Shown here: positions 36,638 through 46,510 of the stretch, piece after piece
How positions within the stretch are numbered: the first letter of the stretch is position 1
How the letters are laid out: each line of letters starts with the position of its first letter
Source of the DNA: Roseiconus nitratireducens
Lineage (GTDB): Bacteria; Planctomycetota; Planctomycetia; Pirellulales; Pirellulaceae
Assembly: GCF_008629675.1 (NCBI RefSeq)
Contig: NZ_VWOX01000016.1
Location: 85,734-149,733, forward strand
Reading direction: 5' to 3'
Length of the DNA: 64,000 bases
Notes under the pieces: model-generated
What the model was told of the DNA's origin: nothing
Databases searched by the model: none
What the model saw: only the letters and a program-made list of their open reading frames with translations
Program-made: the position numbers and the translations under genes

Positions 36638-39001
36638 ATGCCGCGCCATCTCTTTTTTCTTCTCGCGCTCCTGGCAACGCCGTTGATCGTCGGTTGCGAA
36701 GGGTGCCGCGAAACCCCGACGGACGAGCAAAACCCGAACGGGACCGCCGAGCGGCCGGAAGATTCTTTCACGGCGGATCCGTTGGTGGTGTACCCGGCGG
36801 ACCAGAACGCCATGCTGTCGGCCGCCAAACCGGGGCACTGGATGTCGGCTGAACGCGGCGTCCGCAGCAATCTGGGCGACACGCGGGGGGAGTTGCTCTC
36901 TCGAGTGTCCGTTCCGATGCGGAACGTGGACATGGAAATGACCGGGACGTTGGAGAGTTGTGAGACGATCCGTCCGGTGGTGTTGCCCAAAGGTCAGATG
37001 CGTGGGTTCGATTTCCGATTCCGCTGTCCGGTCCCCAACTCCATCGAGACAAGGCAACTGACGGTGTCCAACCGGTTGCTGCCTCGCAGCGGACCGCCCT
37101 TCGAAATGCGAGACAAGGCCAACATCTTGCAGGGGTCGGAGTACTTTTTTGTGGTGTTGACGACGCGTCCGGAGCGGTTCACGCGTTTCCAGGTGGCCGA
37201 TTGGACCGGATCGATTGAACGCGATTTGGACCGGCCGATCACCGCCCGCAATTATCGGATCGTTGTTCCGAAAGCGGGCAGCTTGCTGCCGTTGCCGGAA
37301 ACGATGTTGGACATGACCAGCATTGCGGTGATTCTGTGGGATGATGTCAGCGAAGACGCATTGACACCGCTGCAGCAGACGGCACTTGCCGATTGGATTC
37401 ATTTCGGGGGACGACTGATCGTCAATGGTCCCGCGGCTAGTGACGCGGTGGCCAACACCGCCATCGCCGACCTGCTGCCGTTGACGCCGACCAGCAACAT
37501 CGAACTGGACAGTCAGGCGTCCAGCCAACTGATGCAGAATTTGTCTGTCGAATCGGATCGTTCGTTGCCCAAACAGCTGGAATTGGTGCGATCGGAAAGC
37601 AGTCAAATTGCTGTCGATGGGCGATTGAACGCGGGGGCGGAGGCGATTCCGCAGACGGCGTCGCTGGTGCTGCGGCGCACCCTCGGTCGTGGAAACGTGA
37701 TTCAGCCGCGTTTTGATTTGACCAGCAGTTGGCTCGAGGCGTGGCAATCCTACGACAGTTTCATCAACGGCGTGATCCTCGGCCGGCCGCCACGGCGGTA
37801 CGTGGAGCCGCAGGGTCTGGGGGATCCCGTGGCGTCCGATTTGACGCTGCTGTTCTCCGGAACGAATGTTCGCAGCGATGCGGCGATCAACTCCCAGCTG
37901 AGAATTGCGACCCGGGACTCGCTGCTGAACCTCCCCGAAGAACAGGACGACAGTGGCCGCCGTCAATCCAAGCCGGGCAGCCGGTTCGATCGTTACTCGC
38001 GGGTCGACGCGGTGACCGGGTTGACCGCGTGGAACGACGACAGCGACGCAATCGAATTGATGCGGACCACGCTCGCCGACGAAGCGGGCATCGAGATTCC
38101 TGGCTCATCGATGGTCATCCGCGCTCTGGCGATGTACCTGATTTTGTTGGTGCCGATCAACTACGTGGTCTTTCGCTTGATCAATCGGTTGGAATACGCG
38201 TGGTTCGCGGTGCCGGTGATCGCGGTCATTGGTGCGGCCTGGGCCGCCCGGCAGGCGCGTTTGGACATCGGCTTTGCTCGCAGCAACACCGAACTGGCGA
38301 TCTTGGAGACCCATGCCGGTTACGAGCGGGCGCACGTCACCCGGCTGGTCGGGATCTACAATTCGCTCTCCAGCAGGTACCGGTTGCAGTTTCCGACCGT
38401 CGATGGAGCCGCGTCACCGCTCGATCGCGAACCGGACCCGGGCACCACGGTCCAGCCGGTGTTCAAGACGTCCTTTGAGGAAGGCCCGTCGCTAGAAGAT
38501 TTCGCGGTCCCCAGCAATCGCATGCGTTACGTCCACACCGAGGAGATCATCGAGCTGGGCGGAGCGATCGCGATGGATTCGTCCGACGCGCTCTCCAACG
38601 GTTCGCAATATGAACTGTTTGATGTCGTGATCGTTCGCAAGTCCGATCAGGGCGATGCGGAAGTTGCTTGGGTGGGAGGTCTGGCGGCCGGTGAATCCTT
38701 GCCCGCCCGCTTCCAACCGGTGGAGCAACTGGTGGTGCCGGGGGCCATGCCGATGCAGGCCGACCGGCTGGTACGCAGTTTCGCCCTGCCCGAGTTGTTG
38801 CGTGATGGGGAGACGCGAATGGTCGCCCGCATCGACGGATCGCCCTCGGGGCTGAAGATTTATCCGGAGGCTCGGCAACGGATGTCGCAGACGATTGCGA
38901 TCGTGCATTTGCAGCATCCGGCGCCTGCCGAGCCGAGTATCGATGACAATTTGATCTCTGATTTTCGACGGGTGTTGAAAACGGAACTGGGATCCGAGTG
39001 A
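36638..39001 (+). CDS. Large lipoprotein with C-terminal membrane helices
   Basis: 787 residues from the ATG at 36638; an open frame runs back to 36338 but only because it crosses the tandem array. The leader LFFLLALLATPLIVGCEGC has a lipobox, so the cysteine at 20 should be lipidated. The exported part (about 30-590) is beta-rich; PLQQTALADWIHFGGRLIVN near 250 resembles the DUF4350/glutamine-amidotransferase-like fold of BatA-type proteins. Near 590-640 are two membrane helices (AMYLILLVPINYVVF, WFAVPVIAVIGAAW). It ends 31 bp before the ABC ATPase gene, so the two are likely one operon. Function unknown. Confidence 0.8.
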   Translation: MPRHLFFLLALLATPLIVGCEGCRETPTDEQNPNGTAERPEDSFTADPLVVYPADQNAMLSAAKPGHWMSAERGVRSNLGDTRGELLSRVSVPMRNVDMEMTGTLESCETIRPVVLPKGQMRGFDFRFRCPVPNSIETRQLTVSNRLLPRSGPPFEMRDKANILQGSEYFFVVLTTRPERFTRFQVADWTGSIERDLDRPITARNYRIVVPKAGSLLPLPETMLDMTSIAVILWDDVSEDALTPLQQTALADWIHFGGRLIVNGPAASDAVANTAIADLLPLTPTSNIELDSQASSQLMQNLSVESDRSLPKQLELVRSESSQIAVDGRLNAGAEAIPQTASLVLRRTLGRGNVIQPRFDLTSSWLEAWQSYDSFINGVILGRPPRRYVEPQGLGDPVASDLTLLFSGTNVRSDAAINSQLRIATRDSLLNLPEEQDDSGRRQSKPGSRFDRYSRVDAVTGLTAWNDDSDAIELMRTTLADEAGIEIPGSSMVIRALAMYLILLVPINYVVFRLINRLEYAWFAVPVIAVIGAAWAARQARLDIGFARSNTELAILETHAGYERAHVTRLVGIYNSLSSRYRLQFPTVDGAASPLDREPDPGTTVQPVFKTSFEEGPSLEDFAVPSNRMRYVHTEEIIELGGAIAMDSSDALSNGSQYELFDVVIVRKSDQGDAEVAWVGGLAAGESLPARFQPVEQLVVPGAMPMQADRLVRSFALPELLRDGETRMVARIDGSPSGLKIYPEARQRMSQTIAIVHLQHPAPAEPSIDDNLISDFRRVLKTELGSE

Positions 39002-39032
39002 GCGTGAAACGGATGACGACGACGAGACAGAT

Positions 39033-39959
39033 ATGATCACATTGACGGGGTTCGGAAAGGATTATGGCGACTTCACCGCGGTCCAGGAGCTGGATCTGCA
39101 TATCGAAGCCGGTGAGACGTTTGGCTTCATCGGCCCCAACGGCGCCGGCAAAAGCACCACCATTCGGTTTTTAGCGACCCTGCTGCGGGCCAGCCGCGGA
39201 CACGGTGAAGTCGCCGGATGTGATGTGATGCAGGATCCTGTCGGCGTTCGACAGGCCGTCGGTTACATGCCCGACAACTTTGGCGTCTATGACGGGATGC
39301 GGGTTTGGGAGTTTCTGGACTTTTTCGCCGTGGCCTATCGGATCGGCCGCAGCGAACGCAAGCAGATCATCGACAACGTGCTGGAACTGTTGGATCTGAC
39401 GCACAAGCGGGACGACTTCGTCAACGGTCTCTCGCGGGGGATGAAGCAGCGACTGTGTCTGGCCAAGACGCTGGTTCACGATCCCCCGGTATTGATTCTG
39501 GACGAGCCCGCGAGCGGGTTGGATCCCCGGGCCCGCGTCGAAGTCAAAGAGCTGCTGAAGGAACTGCGGCGGATGGGAAAGACGATTCTGATCAGCAGCC
39601 ACATTCTGACGGAGCTTGCCGATTGCTGTACCTCGATCGGGATCATCGAGCGCGGCCAGTTATTGATGAGCGGGCCGATCAATCAGGTGTACCGCCAAAT
39701 CCGCCGGAACCGAATGGTCGAGATCCAATTCGTGAAGAATGCCGACATCGGTCTGTCGATCCTGCGCAGCAGCCCGCACCTTCGGTCACTTGATCACGAG
39801 ACGACGCGCGTGGTCGCGGAGTTGGAAACGGACGACGAAGGTTTGGCGACTTTGATGGAAACCCTGATCGCCGAAGGCGTTCGGATGCGGTCGTTCAATG
39901 ATCGGGATCCAACCTTGGAAGACGTGTTCATGACCGTCACCAAAGGCCTGGTCACGTGA
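39033..39959 (+). CDS. ABC transporter ATP-binding protein
   Basis: 308 residues. Walker A GPNGAGKSTTIRFLATL near 33-45, Q-loop region GYMPDNFGVYDGMRVWEFL, signature LSRGMKQRLCLAKTLVHDPP near 133, Walker B LILDEPASGLDPRARVE, and the H-loop ISSHILTELADCC. The C-terminal 100 residues are the regulatory-type extension common in ABC-2 exporters. Its stop overlaps the next start (GTGA), so it is translationally coupled to a YfhO-like membrane protein. No ABC-2 permease is encoded in the vicinity; one must be elsewhere or the membrane protein fills that role. Confidence 0.93.
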   Translation: MITLTGFGKDYGDFTAVQELDLHIEAGETFGFIGPNGAGKSTTIRFLATLLRASRGHGEVAGCDVMQDPVGVRQAVGYMPDNFGVYDGMRVWEFLDFFAVAYRIGRSERKQIIDNVLELLDLTHKRDDFVNGLSRGMKQRLCLAKTLVHDPPVLILDEPASGLDPRARVEVKELLKELRRMGKTILISSHILTELADCCTSIGIIERGQLLMSGPINQVYRQIRRNRMVEIQFVKNADIGLSILRSSPHLRSLDHETTRVVAELETDDEGLATLMETLIAEGVRMRSFNDRDPTLEDVFMTVTKGLVT

Positions 39960-42475
39960 GACGTTGGCTTCCGTCATGCCTGTTCGTCATGGCGGTACTG
40001 ATAGCGGTGATGTCGCCGACCCTGTTGGGCCAGCGTTACGCCTTTCGCGACGTCAATCACTTTTACCTGCCGTTGTACGGGTACGTCGGACAACGCACGG
40101 CGGAACAGTGGCTGCCGCTTTGGAACCCGCTGGACCACAGCGGGTTGCCGTTGGTCGGTGAGTCGTCGACGGCGGTGCTGTACCCGGTTCGGTACGTCCT
40201 GTTTTCGTTGCCGCTGGCGACGACAACGGCAATGAACGCGTACTTGTTGCTGCACGTGCTGCTGGCCGGCGCAACGGCCTGGTGGGCCGCCGCGAAAATT
40301 GGATGCCGTCCGTCGGGTGCGGCTGCCGCGGGAATCGTGTACGCACTTTCGGGAAGTGTGTTTTCGCTGTGTTGCAATCCGCCGTTCCTGGTCGGTGCGG
40401 CGTGGCTGCCACTGGCGGTCGGTGCGGCTGTGATTCGCGATTCGGGATCGATTCGCTGGCGTGTGCGCTGCGTGGCAGTCGCGTTGGCGATGATGGTCTT
40501 GGGCGGCGATCCGCAATCGGCATTGCATTGCGTGTTGGTGATCGGCTGCTGGAGCGTCGCACGGTGGTTGTTTGGTCGCCGCCGGCGCTGGGGCGACGCG
40601 GCCGCCTGGGAACCCCTTCGGGTGGGTGTCGTCGGTGCCGCGTTGGCCGTCGGACTCGCTGCGATTCAAATCGCCGCCTCGGTCGACTGGAGTTTGCAAA
40701 GTGACCGGACCGATGCTGCGGGAGTTTCCATCAATCAATATGGATTCTCGCTCGCACCGTGGCATCTCGTGGAGACGATTTCGTCTCGACCGTTCGGAGA
40801 GCCGTTTCCGCTGAATCGTCGCCTTTCGAAATTGATCCCCGGTGACGGGAGGATGTGGACGCCGTCCATTTATGCCTCGTTCGCCGTCGGACTTGCGGTT
40901 GTTTTGCAGTTGCTGCTGCGTTCCGACCGCCGCAGTCGCCCCTGGTTGATGGTCGCGATTCTGAGCGCGCTACTTTGTTTGGGGCATTTCGGGATCGTCT
41001 GGTTGCTGCAGCAAATCCCCGGAATTTTGCCGCGGGCCAATAGTGCGGTCGGCGGCCCCTATTGGTTGCTCTGCAAGATCGTCCCCGGATACGACTCGTT
41101 CCGCTATCCAATCAAATGGCTGCCGATGTTCGCTTTCGGGTGCGCGATGGTCACGGGACGGTGGCTGGGATCGCGTCCTCGGGATGCCGACATCGTTGTG
41201 CTCATCACGCTATCGCTGGTTGCCTTGGCGAGCGTCGTGGTGACCCCTGGCTGCTTCGACGGCGCCGCGGCAGCGGCGGAGCACCTGTCCGACGAATACT
41301 GGGGGCCGTTGGACGTAGCAGGCGGAGTGCGATTGGCGCAAGTTTCTTGGACCCGTTGCTTTGTATTGGCCCTTGCTGTCGCGGGGATGCGATGGTGGCA
41401 ATGGGCAGCCGCCCGCGCGGCGCGCCGACCAGCACGAAAGTCGGCCGAGTGGGCGGCGATGGGGTTGGTGGCATTGATCGCCGTCGATGCGGGGACCAGC
41501 GCTTGGTCGTTGCTGCCAAGAATCGACGTCGACGCAGAGCATCGGCTGGTTCGAGAAGCCGCCCAGCCGATTCCCGCAGCGTACCGGTTTCTGCGGACCC
41601 AGTCCGGCGTCTGGCCGGATCACTGGCGGACAAACGGTTCGATTCACCGGCCGCTGGAAGTTGCGGTCAGCGAGCGAATGGCACTGTTTGGACGTTGGCA
41701 TCTGGCGGACGGCCATGCCGTGTTTAACAGCATGACCAGTATCCGCAGCCGCGCGATGGCGCGATTCTGGCGCGAGATTCGTTCGGTGACGCGCGACCAG
41801 AGTCCGAAGCAGCGGACGCAATTCTGGAACACGGCGCGAACTTGGCTGGGCGCCGATGGCGTGGTGCATACGGAAGGGAAGGCGGCGGTTGAACTGGAAG
41901 GACGCACGTTGGTCCGCGTGACCACCGCGTCCTCGGCGGATGGCCGACCCTTTCGCGTTCATCGCCGATGGGGGGCCGCGCGATCACTGAAATCGATTCT
42001 GGACGAGATGAGTCGGACGGGAAGGGTTCCGATTCCCAGCGTCGGTGGGCTTTCCGGGACGCCCGACGTTTCGGAGCGGGCGTTGGCGCAGGACGATGAG
42101 CTCAACCCCAGGGCCAAGGTCCCAGCGGATTTGACGATCGAGGATGACCACACCGTCCGGATTCGCTGTGACCAACCGTGCCTGCTGGAGCGATTGCAGT
42201 ATCAGGACGGGAACTGGAAGGCGCTGCTCGTCTCGGACCGTGGAGGTCCGGCAGAGAACGTTCCCGTCCTTCGCTGCGACGTCATGCACCAGGCGGTGCT
42301 GGTTCCCGCCGGTGTCTGGCGCGTCTCGTTTCACTATTCCCCGTGGTGGCGATGGCCGGCGATCGCGTTGACGGTCCTCTCCATCCTGGTGCTGGTCGTC
42401 CCGGCAGGGCTGTTTCGGAGGTTTCCGTTGGGGCGTCGGCGGGCGAACCGGAGCAAGGGCAGCGCTGTCACGTGA
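39956..42475 (+). CDS. YfhO-like large membrane protein
   Basis: 839 residues, GTG start overlapping the ATPase stop by 4 bp. The N-terminus is a leader or first helix (WLPSCLFVMAVLIAVMSPTLLG). YfhO family traits: FRDVNHFYLPLYGYVGQRTA and LWNPLDHSGLPLVGESSTAV near 25-65, repeated hydrophobic helices to about 520, then a large extracytoplasmic beta domain (about 520-800) and a last helix (WPAIALTVLSILVLVVPAGLF). YfhO-like proteins are glycosyltransferase-C-fold membrane enzymes thought to glycosylate cell-envelope polymers. Coupling to an ABC ATPase is unusual. Confidence 0.82.
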   Translation: MRRWLPSCLFVMAVLIAVMSPTLLGQRYAFRDVNHFYLPLYGYVGQRTAEQWLPLWNPLDHSGLPLVGESSTAVLYPVRYVLFSLPLATTTAMNAYLLLHVLLAGATAWWAAAKIGCRPSGAAAAGIVYALSGSVFSLCCNPPFLVGAAWLPLAVGAAVIRDSGSIRWRVRCVAVALAMMVLGGDPQSALHCVLVIGCWSVARWLFGRRRRWGDAAAWEPLRVGVVGAALAVGLAAIQIAASVDWSLQSDRTDAAGVSINQYGFSLAPWHLVETISSRPFGEPFPLNRRLSKLIPGDGRMWTPSIYASFAVGLAVVLQLLLRSDRRSRPWLMVAILSALLCLGHFGIVWLLQQIPGILPRANSAVGGPYWLLCKIVPGYDSFRYPIKWLPMFAFGCAMVTGRWLGSRPRDADIVVLITLSLVALASVVVTPGCFDGAAAAAEHLSDEYWGPLDVAGGVRLAQVSWTRCFVLALAVAGMRWWQWAAARAARRPARKSAEWAAMGLVALIAVDAGTSAWSLLPRIDVDAEHRLVREAAQPIPAAYRFLRTQSGVWPDHWRTNGSIHRPLEVAVSERMALFGRWHLADGHAVFNSMTSIRSRAMARFWREIRSVTRDQSPKQRTQFWNTARTWLGADGVVHTEGKAAVELEGRTLVRVTTASSADGRPFRVHRRWGAARSLKSILDEMSRTGRVPIPSVGGLSGTPDVSERALAQDDELNPRAKVPADLTIEDDHTVRIRCDQPCLLERLQYQDGNWKALLVSDRGGPAENVPVLRCDVMHQAVLVPAGVWRVSFHYSPWWRWPAIALTVLSILVLVVPAGLFRRFPLGRRRANRSKGSAVT

Positions 42476-42610
42476 TTGTGTTTTTCGCCATTGTCGGTAC
42501 GCTTGTGGGCCTTCGTGACGACCGCCCATCGGTCTTGCGATGGTTGTCCATTTCCGGGGGGCTCCGTCCACCTGGCCGTTTTTTCGCGCTTTTGAGAATA
42601 GGAATTCAGC

Positions 42611-43516
42611 ATGCCTGACCGCCGTGGATCCGATTTTGCCGGGCTGTCCGTCGCCATCGTGACCCCGCTGGCGGACGGAAAAGTCGACTATGGCCGGCTG
42701 AAGGAACAGATCGAGTTCCAGATCGAAGCCGGCACTCGTTGTCTGGTGCCCGTTGGCACGACCGGTGAATCCCCGACGCTGACGCACGACGAACACGAAC
42801 GGGTGATCGCGGAAACGATTCAATGTGTTGCGGGACGGGCCAAAGTAATGGCCGGGACCGGCAGCAATAGCACCGCGGAGGCGCTTCGCCTAACCAAGCG
42901 CGCCGCTGACGAAGGGGCCGATGCGACGTTGCAGGTCGCTCCCTATTACAACAAACCGACTCAAGAAGGCTTTTATCAGCACTTCAAGGCGATCGCCGAG
43001 GCCGTCGACATCCCCGTTTGCATTTACAACATTCCCGGTCGGACCGCGAAGGAAATCGACGTGTCGACGATCCAGCGTCTGGCGGATTTGCCGGGGATCA
43101 CGATGGTCAAGGAAGCGACCGGAAAGCTGGATCAATGTTCGGCGATCGTCGGCACCACCGACCTGACCGTGCTCAGCGGCGATGATTCGCTGACGCTACC
43201 GATGATGAGTGTGGGAGCCGAGGGAGTGGTCTCGGTGGCGGGAAACCTGGTTCCGGGCGATTTGATCGCGCTGGTTCAGGCTGCGGCCGCGGGCGACTAC
43301 GAAGAAGCGCGGCGGTGGCACCACAAGTTGTTCTCGTTGTGCGCCAACATGCTCGGCTTGGCGACCAACCCGATCCCGGTCAAAGCGGCCATGCGGATGG
43401 TGGGACGCGATACGGGAGAATTGAGGTTGCCGATGACGCCGCTGGATTCCGAGTCGGAACAAAAGCTGATGCAAACGCTCCAGGACTACGGCCTTTTGGA
43501 CACCGCGTCGGTGTAG
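42611..43516 (+). CDS. dapA: 4-hydroxy-tetrahydrodipicolinate synthase
   Basis: 301 residues. Condenses pyruvate and aspartate semialdehyde in the lysine/diaminopimelate pathway, cytoplasm. TIM-barrel family motifs: GTTGESPTLTHDEHERVI near 44 (the pyruvate-binding Thr pair), VAPYYNKPTQEGFYQHFKA, VCIYNIPGRTAKEID with the catalytic Tyr, and MVKEATGKLDQ with the Schiff-base lysine. AGGAATT precedes the ATG at 42611 by about seven bases. Length equals the family norm. Followed by repeat array B. Confidence 0.95.
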   Translation: MPDRRGSDFAGLSVAIVTPLADGKVDYGRLKEQIEFQIEAGTRCLVPVGTTGESPTLTHDEHERVIAETIQCVAGRAKVMAGTGSNSTAEALRLTKRAADEGADATLQVAPYYNKPTQEGFYQHFKAIAEAVDIPVCIYNIPGRTAKEIDVSTIQRLADLPGITMVKEATGKLDQCSAIVGTTDLTVLSGDDSLTLPMMSVGAEGVVSVAGNLVPGDLIALVQAAAAGDYEEARRWHHKLFSLCANMLGLATNPIPVKAAMRMVGRDTGELRLPMTPLDSESEQKLMQTLQDYGLLDTASV

Positions 43517-43527
43517 CGTTTCCGTCA

Positions 43528-44045
43528 TCGGGCCCCTGGTTCCAAGGCTCCGGCCTTGGAACCGGCTGCACGGCAGGCTCGGCCTGCCCCACACCCTCGA
43601 ATGAGTTGGCGGAGCCAACAAAACAGTGCGTTCCCAGGTGGGAGCCTGGGAACGAGATTCGTCCCTGGTTCCAAGGCTCCGGCCTTGGCACCGGCTGCAT
43701 CGCAGGCTCTGCCTGCCCCTCACGCTCGAATGAGTTGGCGGAGCCAACAAGACAGTACGTTCCCAGGCGGGAGCCTGGGAACGAGATCCGTCCCTGGTTC
43801 CAAGGCTCCGGCCTTGGAACCGGCTGCATCGCAGGCTCTGCCTACGCCCCCTCATGTTCGAATGAGTTGGCGGCGCCAACAAGACAGTGCGTTCCCAGGC
43901 GGGGGCCTGGGAACGAGATTCGTCCCTGGTTCCAAGGCTCCAGCCTTGGAACCGGCTGCATCGCAGGCTCTGCCTGCCCCTCATGTTCGAATGAGTTGGC
44001 GGAGCCAACAAAACAGTGCGTTCCTCGGCGGGAGTCTGGGAACGA
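43528..44045 (+). repeat. Palindrome-rich tandem array B, four units
   Basis: GGTTCC marks at 43538, 43667, 43796 and 43928 (periods 129, 129, 132). Each unit has four hairpins in a row: GGTTCCAAGGC-TCCG-GCCTTGGAACC, GCAGGC-TCT-GCCTGC, GTTGGC-GGA-GCCAAC and CGTTCCCAGGC-GGGA-GCCTGGGAACG. Because the periods are multiples of three, long frames stay open on both strands, which are not genes. The gap 43517-44163 holds only this array. Confidence 0.93.
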
Positions 44046-44163
44046 GAACTGCCCCTCTGTTGCGAAGGTTGATCTCGCCGGCGCGGTTTTTGCGCCCTGT
44101 TGCGACGTGCGTTTGGTGACGGTCAGCTACAATAGATTCCACTGATCCGAACCAGCTATCCCG

Positions 44164-45555
44164 ATGTCCGCCACGATGCTTCCGATTGTTGATCACCCCG
44201 ACGCCGCCAAACCGTTTGTCAACGATCCGAACCGTTCCCGATGGCATGATCAAGCGTTGTGGTTTGTCCGCAGCAAACGCGACAAGCAAGCGCATTCGAT
44301 CCCCGAATGGGAATATCTCCGTGATTGTGCCTCGCGGATCAAAACGCACACGATCGCAAATCTGGCCGGCTACCTGGAAGAATTTGAAAAAAATGCCACC
44401 GCTCGGGGGGCGACGGTGCACTGGGCACGCGATGCCGAACACCACAATGAGATCGTTCTAAACATCCTTCGTCAGCACCACACGCATCGGATTGTCAAAA
44501 GCAAGTCGATGTTGACCGAGGAGTGTGGTCTGAACCACTACCTGGAAGCCAACGACGTCGAAGTCGTGGACACCGACTTGGGGGAACGCATCGTTCAGCT
44601 ACGTGGCGAGACGCCCAGCCACATTGTGTTGCCCGCGATTCACATCAAGAAGGAAGAGGTCGGTGACACGTTCCACCAGCACCTGGGGACCGACGACGGG
44701 GCTTCCGATCCCAGCTACCTGACCGAAGCGGCCCGCAGTCACCTGCGCGATAAATTCTTGGCCGGCGAAGTCGGCATCACCGGAGTGAACTTTGCGATCG
44801 CTGAAACCGGCGGCATCGTGGTTTGCACCAACGAAGGAAACGCCGATCTTGGTATTTCACTGCCCAAGGTGCACATCGCCTGCATGGGGATTGAGAAACT
44901 GATTCCGCGGCAACGTGACCTGGGCGTGTTCACGCGACTGCTGGCTCGTGCTGCGACCGGCCAACCGATCACCAGTTACACGTCTCACTTCTACGGTCCA
45001 CGCGACGCTGACAGCGAACTGCACATCGTGTTGGTCGACAATGGCCGGACGCGTCTGCGTGAGAGCGAACAGTTTCGCGCGTCGATGCATTGCATCCGCT
45101 GTGGATCGTGCATGAACACCTGCCCGGTCTATCGCCGGAGTGGAGGACACAGCTACCGCGCGACCGTGCCGGGACCGATCGGCAGTGTCCTGTCGCCAAC
45201 CCGCGACGCGGAGTCCTACAAGAGTTTGCCGTACGCGTGCAGTTTGTGCGGCTCTTGCACGGATGTTTGCCCGGTCAAGATTCCGCTGCATCATCAACTG
45301 CTCGCCTGGAGGGGCGAGTTGGTGGGCAAGAAACTGTTGCCCTGGTCGAAACGAATGTCAATGACGATGGCTTCGCGGATTTTTCAGTCGCCGCGCTTGT
45401 TCAATTTCACCGGGTCGGTCGGCAGGACCGCGCTGCGAGTGTTGCCGCGGTGGATGACGCACAATCGGTTCAACAAATGGACGGTCGCACGTGACCTGCC
45501 AGAACCGCCCAAAGAGACTTTTCACGATTGGTATCGACGTCACCGATCGAAGTAG
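44164..45555 (+). CDS. lutB: Lactate utilization iron-sulfur protein LutB
   Basis: 463 residues. Subunit of the LutABC L-lactate dehydrogenase complex (cytoplasmic, oxidises lactate to pyruvate). An N-terminal LUD domain (about 60-290: HTHRIVKSKSMLTEECGLN, TGVNFAIAETGGIVVCTNEG) precedes two 4Fe-4S sites: CIRCGSCMNTCPVYRRSGGH near 309 and CSLCGSCTDVCPVKIPLHHQ near 362. A C-terminal arginine-rich tail follows. lutC begins 60 bp downstream; the third partner, lutA, is not in the window. Confidence 0.93.
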   Translation: MSATMLPIVDHPDAAKPFVNDPNRSRWHDQALWFVRSKRDKQAHSIPEWEYLRDCASRIKTHTIANLAGYLEEFEKNATARGATVHWARDAEHHNEIVLNILRQHHTHRIVKSKSMLTEECGLNHYLEANDVEVVDTDLGERIVQLRGETPSHIVLPAIHIKKEEVGDTFHQHLGTDDGASDPSYLTEAARSHLRDKFLAGEVGITGVNFAIAETGGIVVCTNEGNADLGISLPKVHIACMGIEKLIPRQRDLGVFTRLLARAATGQPITSYTSHFYGPRDADSELHIVLVDNGRTRLRESEQFRASMHCIRCGSCMNTCPVYRRSGGHSYRATVPGPIGSVLSPTRDAESYKSLPYACSLCGSCTDVCPVKIPLHHQLLAWRGELVGKKLLPWSKRMSMTMASRIFQSPRLFNFTGSVGRTALRVLPRWMTHNRFNKWTVARDLPEPPKETFHDWYRRHRSK

Positions 45556-45615
45556 TCCTGTTTTCCCGCGGCGGGAAATGTTGCCGCCTGGATGTTGTTC
45601 TTAGAACCTGATTGC

Positions 45616-46236
45616 ATGAACCAACCCCTCGAAGCTGACACGACCGCGCGGCGAGCGATCCTGGATCGTTTGAACACTCGAACCATTTCTGCGCCACCCC
45701 TTCCGGACGTGGATCCGTCGCAGGTGATCACGTACGACGATCCGGTCCAAGAGTTCCTGGACAAGCTGTCTTTGGTGGGCGGTGAAGCGACGTTCGTCGA
45801 TGCGGCCCCGCAGGCTGAGGAAGTCTTGCGCCAGATTCCGGTGTTCCGCGAGGCCAAGCGAGTTGTCTCGGTTTTCCCCGAAGCGGTACCGGGCACGATG
45901 TCCACCGATGGGATCGACGATCCGCATGCATTCGCGACGATTGACTGGATGATCGCCCGCGGCGAATTCATGGTTGCGGAGAATGGAGCAATTTGGATTG
46001 ACGGAAACACGCTGCCGCATCGCGTGCTGCTATTCATTGCGCAGTACCTGGCCATCATCGTGTCGCAGTCGCAAATCGTCTCCAACATGCACCAGGCCTA
46101 CGACCGGATCGAGAATTACGACGGACGCTACGGGGTATTTGTTTCCGGGCCGAGCAAGACGGCGGATATCGAACAATCGTTGGTGCTAGGTGCCCACGGT
46201 TGCCGCAAGCTGCAAGTGATCATCGTTCGCGATTGA
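45616..46236 (+). CDS. lutC: Lactate utilization protein LutC
   Basis: 206 residues from the ATG at 45616; a second in-frame ATG at 45592 adds eight hydrophobic residues. LUD-domain protein: QAEEVLRQIPVFREAKRVVS, DWMIARGEFMVAENGAIWID, IAQYLAIIVSQSQIVSNMHQ, and YGVFVSGPSKTADIEQSLVL, the signature GPSKTADIE, near 170. Works with LutB in lactate oxidation. Same strand and 60 bp after lutB, so an operon is probable. Confidence 0.9.
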   Translation: MNQPLEADTTARRAILDRLNTRTISAPPLPDVDPSQVITYDDPVQEFLDKLSLVGGEATFVDAAPQAEEVLRQIPVFREAKRVVSVFPEAVPGTMSTDGIDDPHAFATIDWMIARGEFMVAENGAIWIDGNTLPHRVLLFIAQYLAIIVSQSQIVSNMHQAYDRIENYDGRYGVFVSGPSKTADIEQSLVLGAHGCRKLQVIIVRD

Positions 46237-46292
46237 CTCCGCACCGACGCCTGCTTCACCCCTTCGCTGGGTTGGAGAGCGCCGCCAACCGG

Positions 46293-46352
46293 TAGCCACG
46301 CTCGCCAGAGCGTGGACAGTGCCAACCAGTAGCCACGCTCGCCAGAGCGTGG
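46293..46352 (+). repeat. Two REP-like hairpins in tandem
   Basis: CACGCTC-GCCA-GAGCGTG occurs at 46297-46314 and again at 46334-46351, each preceded by AGTAGC or GGTAGC; the spacing is 37 bp. They stand just after lutC. Confidence 0.85.
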
Positions 46353-46510
46353 ACGGGGCAGCTATCCGGTAGCGTGGACAATGCAGCCTGGCGACGGTCG
46401 CCACCTGCACATCGGCGATTGGACCTGCAATGTCGACCAGGCAACGGCAGCGCGAATGGGCGCAACTTTCACGGAGTGAAAGGCGACGATTGACGATCAA
46501 CGCGCTGCTA

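Noticed and set aside
43196..44145. Long open frames on both strands across array B
   Set aside because: They exist only because the repeat period is a multiple of three and the palindromes lack stops; the translation is just the repeated hairpin.
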